A stretch of DNA of 11,965 nucleotides from Bog-756 sp036511155 (lineage in GTDB: Bacteria > Actinomycetota > Acidimicrobiia > Acidimicrobiales > RAAP-2). Location of the stretch: assembly GCA_036511155.1 (NCBI GenBank), contig DATCCR010000295.1, positions 1 through 11,965 on the forward strand. The letters run 5' to 3'. The position numbers and the translations under genes are program-made. The notes under the pieces were generated by a model. It worked only from the letters and a program-made list of their open reading frames with translations, was not told where the DNA came from and ran no database searches. Positions within the stretch are counted from its first letter, which is position 1. Each line of letters starts with the position of its first letter. Positions 11,817-11,965 of this stretch are shown here, piece by piece.

Positions 11817-11965
11817 TCAGATCCCGAGCAGGGGCTCGATGCCGAGAGTGAGGCCCGGGCGGGACGCCACCGACTCGACGGCCAGGACGACCCCGTCCAT
11901 GAACGAAGCCCGGTCGTAGGAGTCGTGGCGGATCGTCAGGCCCTGACCGGCCGAGCCGAACAGGA
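11817..11965 (-). CDS. dapB: 4-hydroxy-tetrahydrodipicolinate reductase (3' end)
   Basis: Only the last 48 residues are in the window; the gene continues past the right edge. DapB reduces the DapA product using NAD(P)H in the lysine/diaminopimelate pathway. The tail matches the conserved DapB C-terminus: GQGLTIRHDSYDRASFMDGV, a variant of the family's LTIRHDSYDR.SF.PGV segment, and RPGLTLGIEPLLGI at the end. The nucleotide-binding domain and the catalytic His/Lys motif lie outside the window. The TGA stop is 7 bp before the start of a tetR gene. In many actinobacteria dapB lies upstream of dapA with other genes between, as here. Confidence 0.92.
   Translation of the reverse strand, partial: LFGSAGQGLTIRHDSYDRASFMDGVVLAVESVASRPGLTLGIEPLLGI

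Overview
The window is high in G+C and densely packed, and nearly all of it is coded on the minus strand. It looks like the chromosome of an actinomycetote. The gene order dapB ... dapA-rnj-ftsK is a known actinobacterial block, and a DUF2510-like protein, GTG/TTG starts, TetR regulators and apparent leaderless promoters all agree with this. The long basic and threonine-rich extensions would suit a deep-branching lineage such as Acidimicrobiia, but that placement is inference. Most of the content is housekeeping. I see no tRNA, rRNA, CRISPR array, insertion sequence or phage gene.

Layout, left to right. On the plus strand are the 3' end of an unknown gene (1-99) and a small DUF2510-like protein (120-389). 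The rest is on the minus strand. queF (403-762, queuosine pathway) converges on the DUF2510-like gene across 13 bp, with a perfect hairpin at 366-382. Then, right to left in the order of transcription, come dapB (3' end only), a TetR regulator, a second paralogous TetR regulator with its own promoter, a ferritin-like diiron protein, dapA, RNase J, ftsK, a membrane-anchored D,D-carboxypeptidase, thrB and queF.

How the genes fit together. dapB and dapA make the lysine/diaminopimelate precursors of peptidoglycan. The carboxypeptidase trims peptidoglycan stem peptides, FtsK pumps DNA at the septum, and RNase J processes RNA. This is a growth and cell-wall neighbourhood. thrB draws on the same aspartate-derived pool. 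Between dapB and dapA, where many actinobacteria have thyX and other genes, this genome has two related TetR genes and a diiron protein. That trio is the accessory part of the window.

The most distinctive regulatory signal is a repeated arrangement. A TANNNT -10 hexamer, often exactly TAGCCT, lies 6-10 nt before a start codon at the DUF2510-like gene, queF, thrB, ftsK, the second tetR and a 13-codon upstream ORF before dapA. This points to leaderless or near-leaderless transcripts. The upstream ORF ends in an ATGA overlap with the dapA start, which has no Shine-Dalgarno sequence of its own, so dapA may be translated by coupling. I did not find a clearly new multi-gene system. The best candidates for something new are the dapA leader peptide and the TetR-TetR-diiron cassette.
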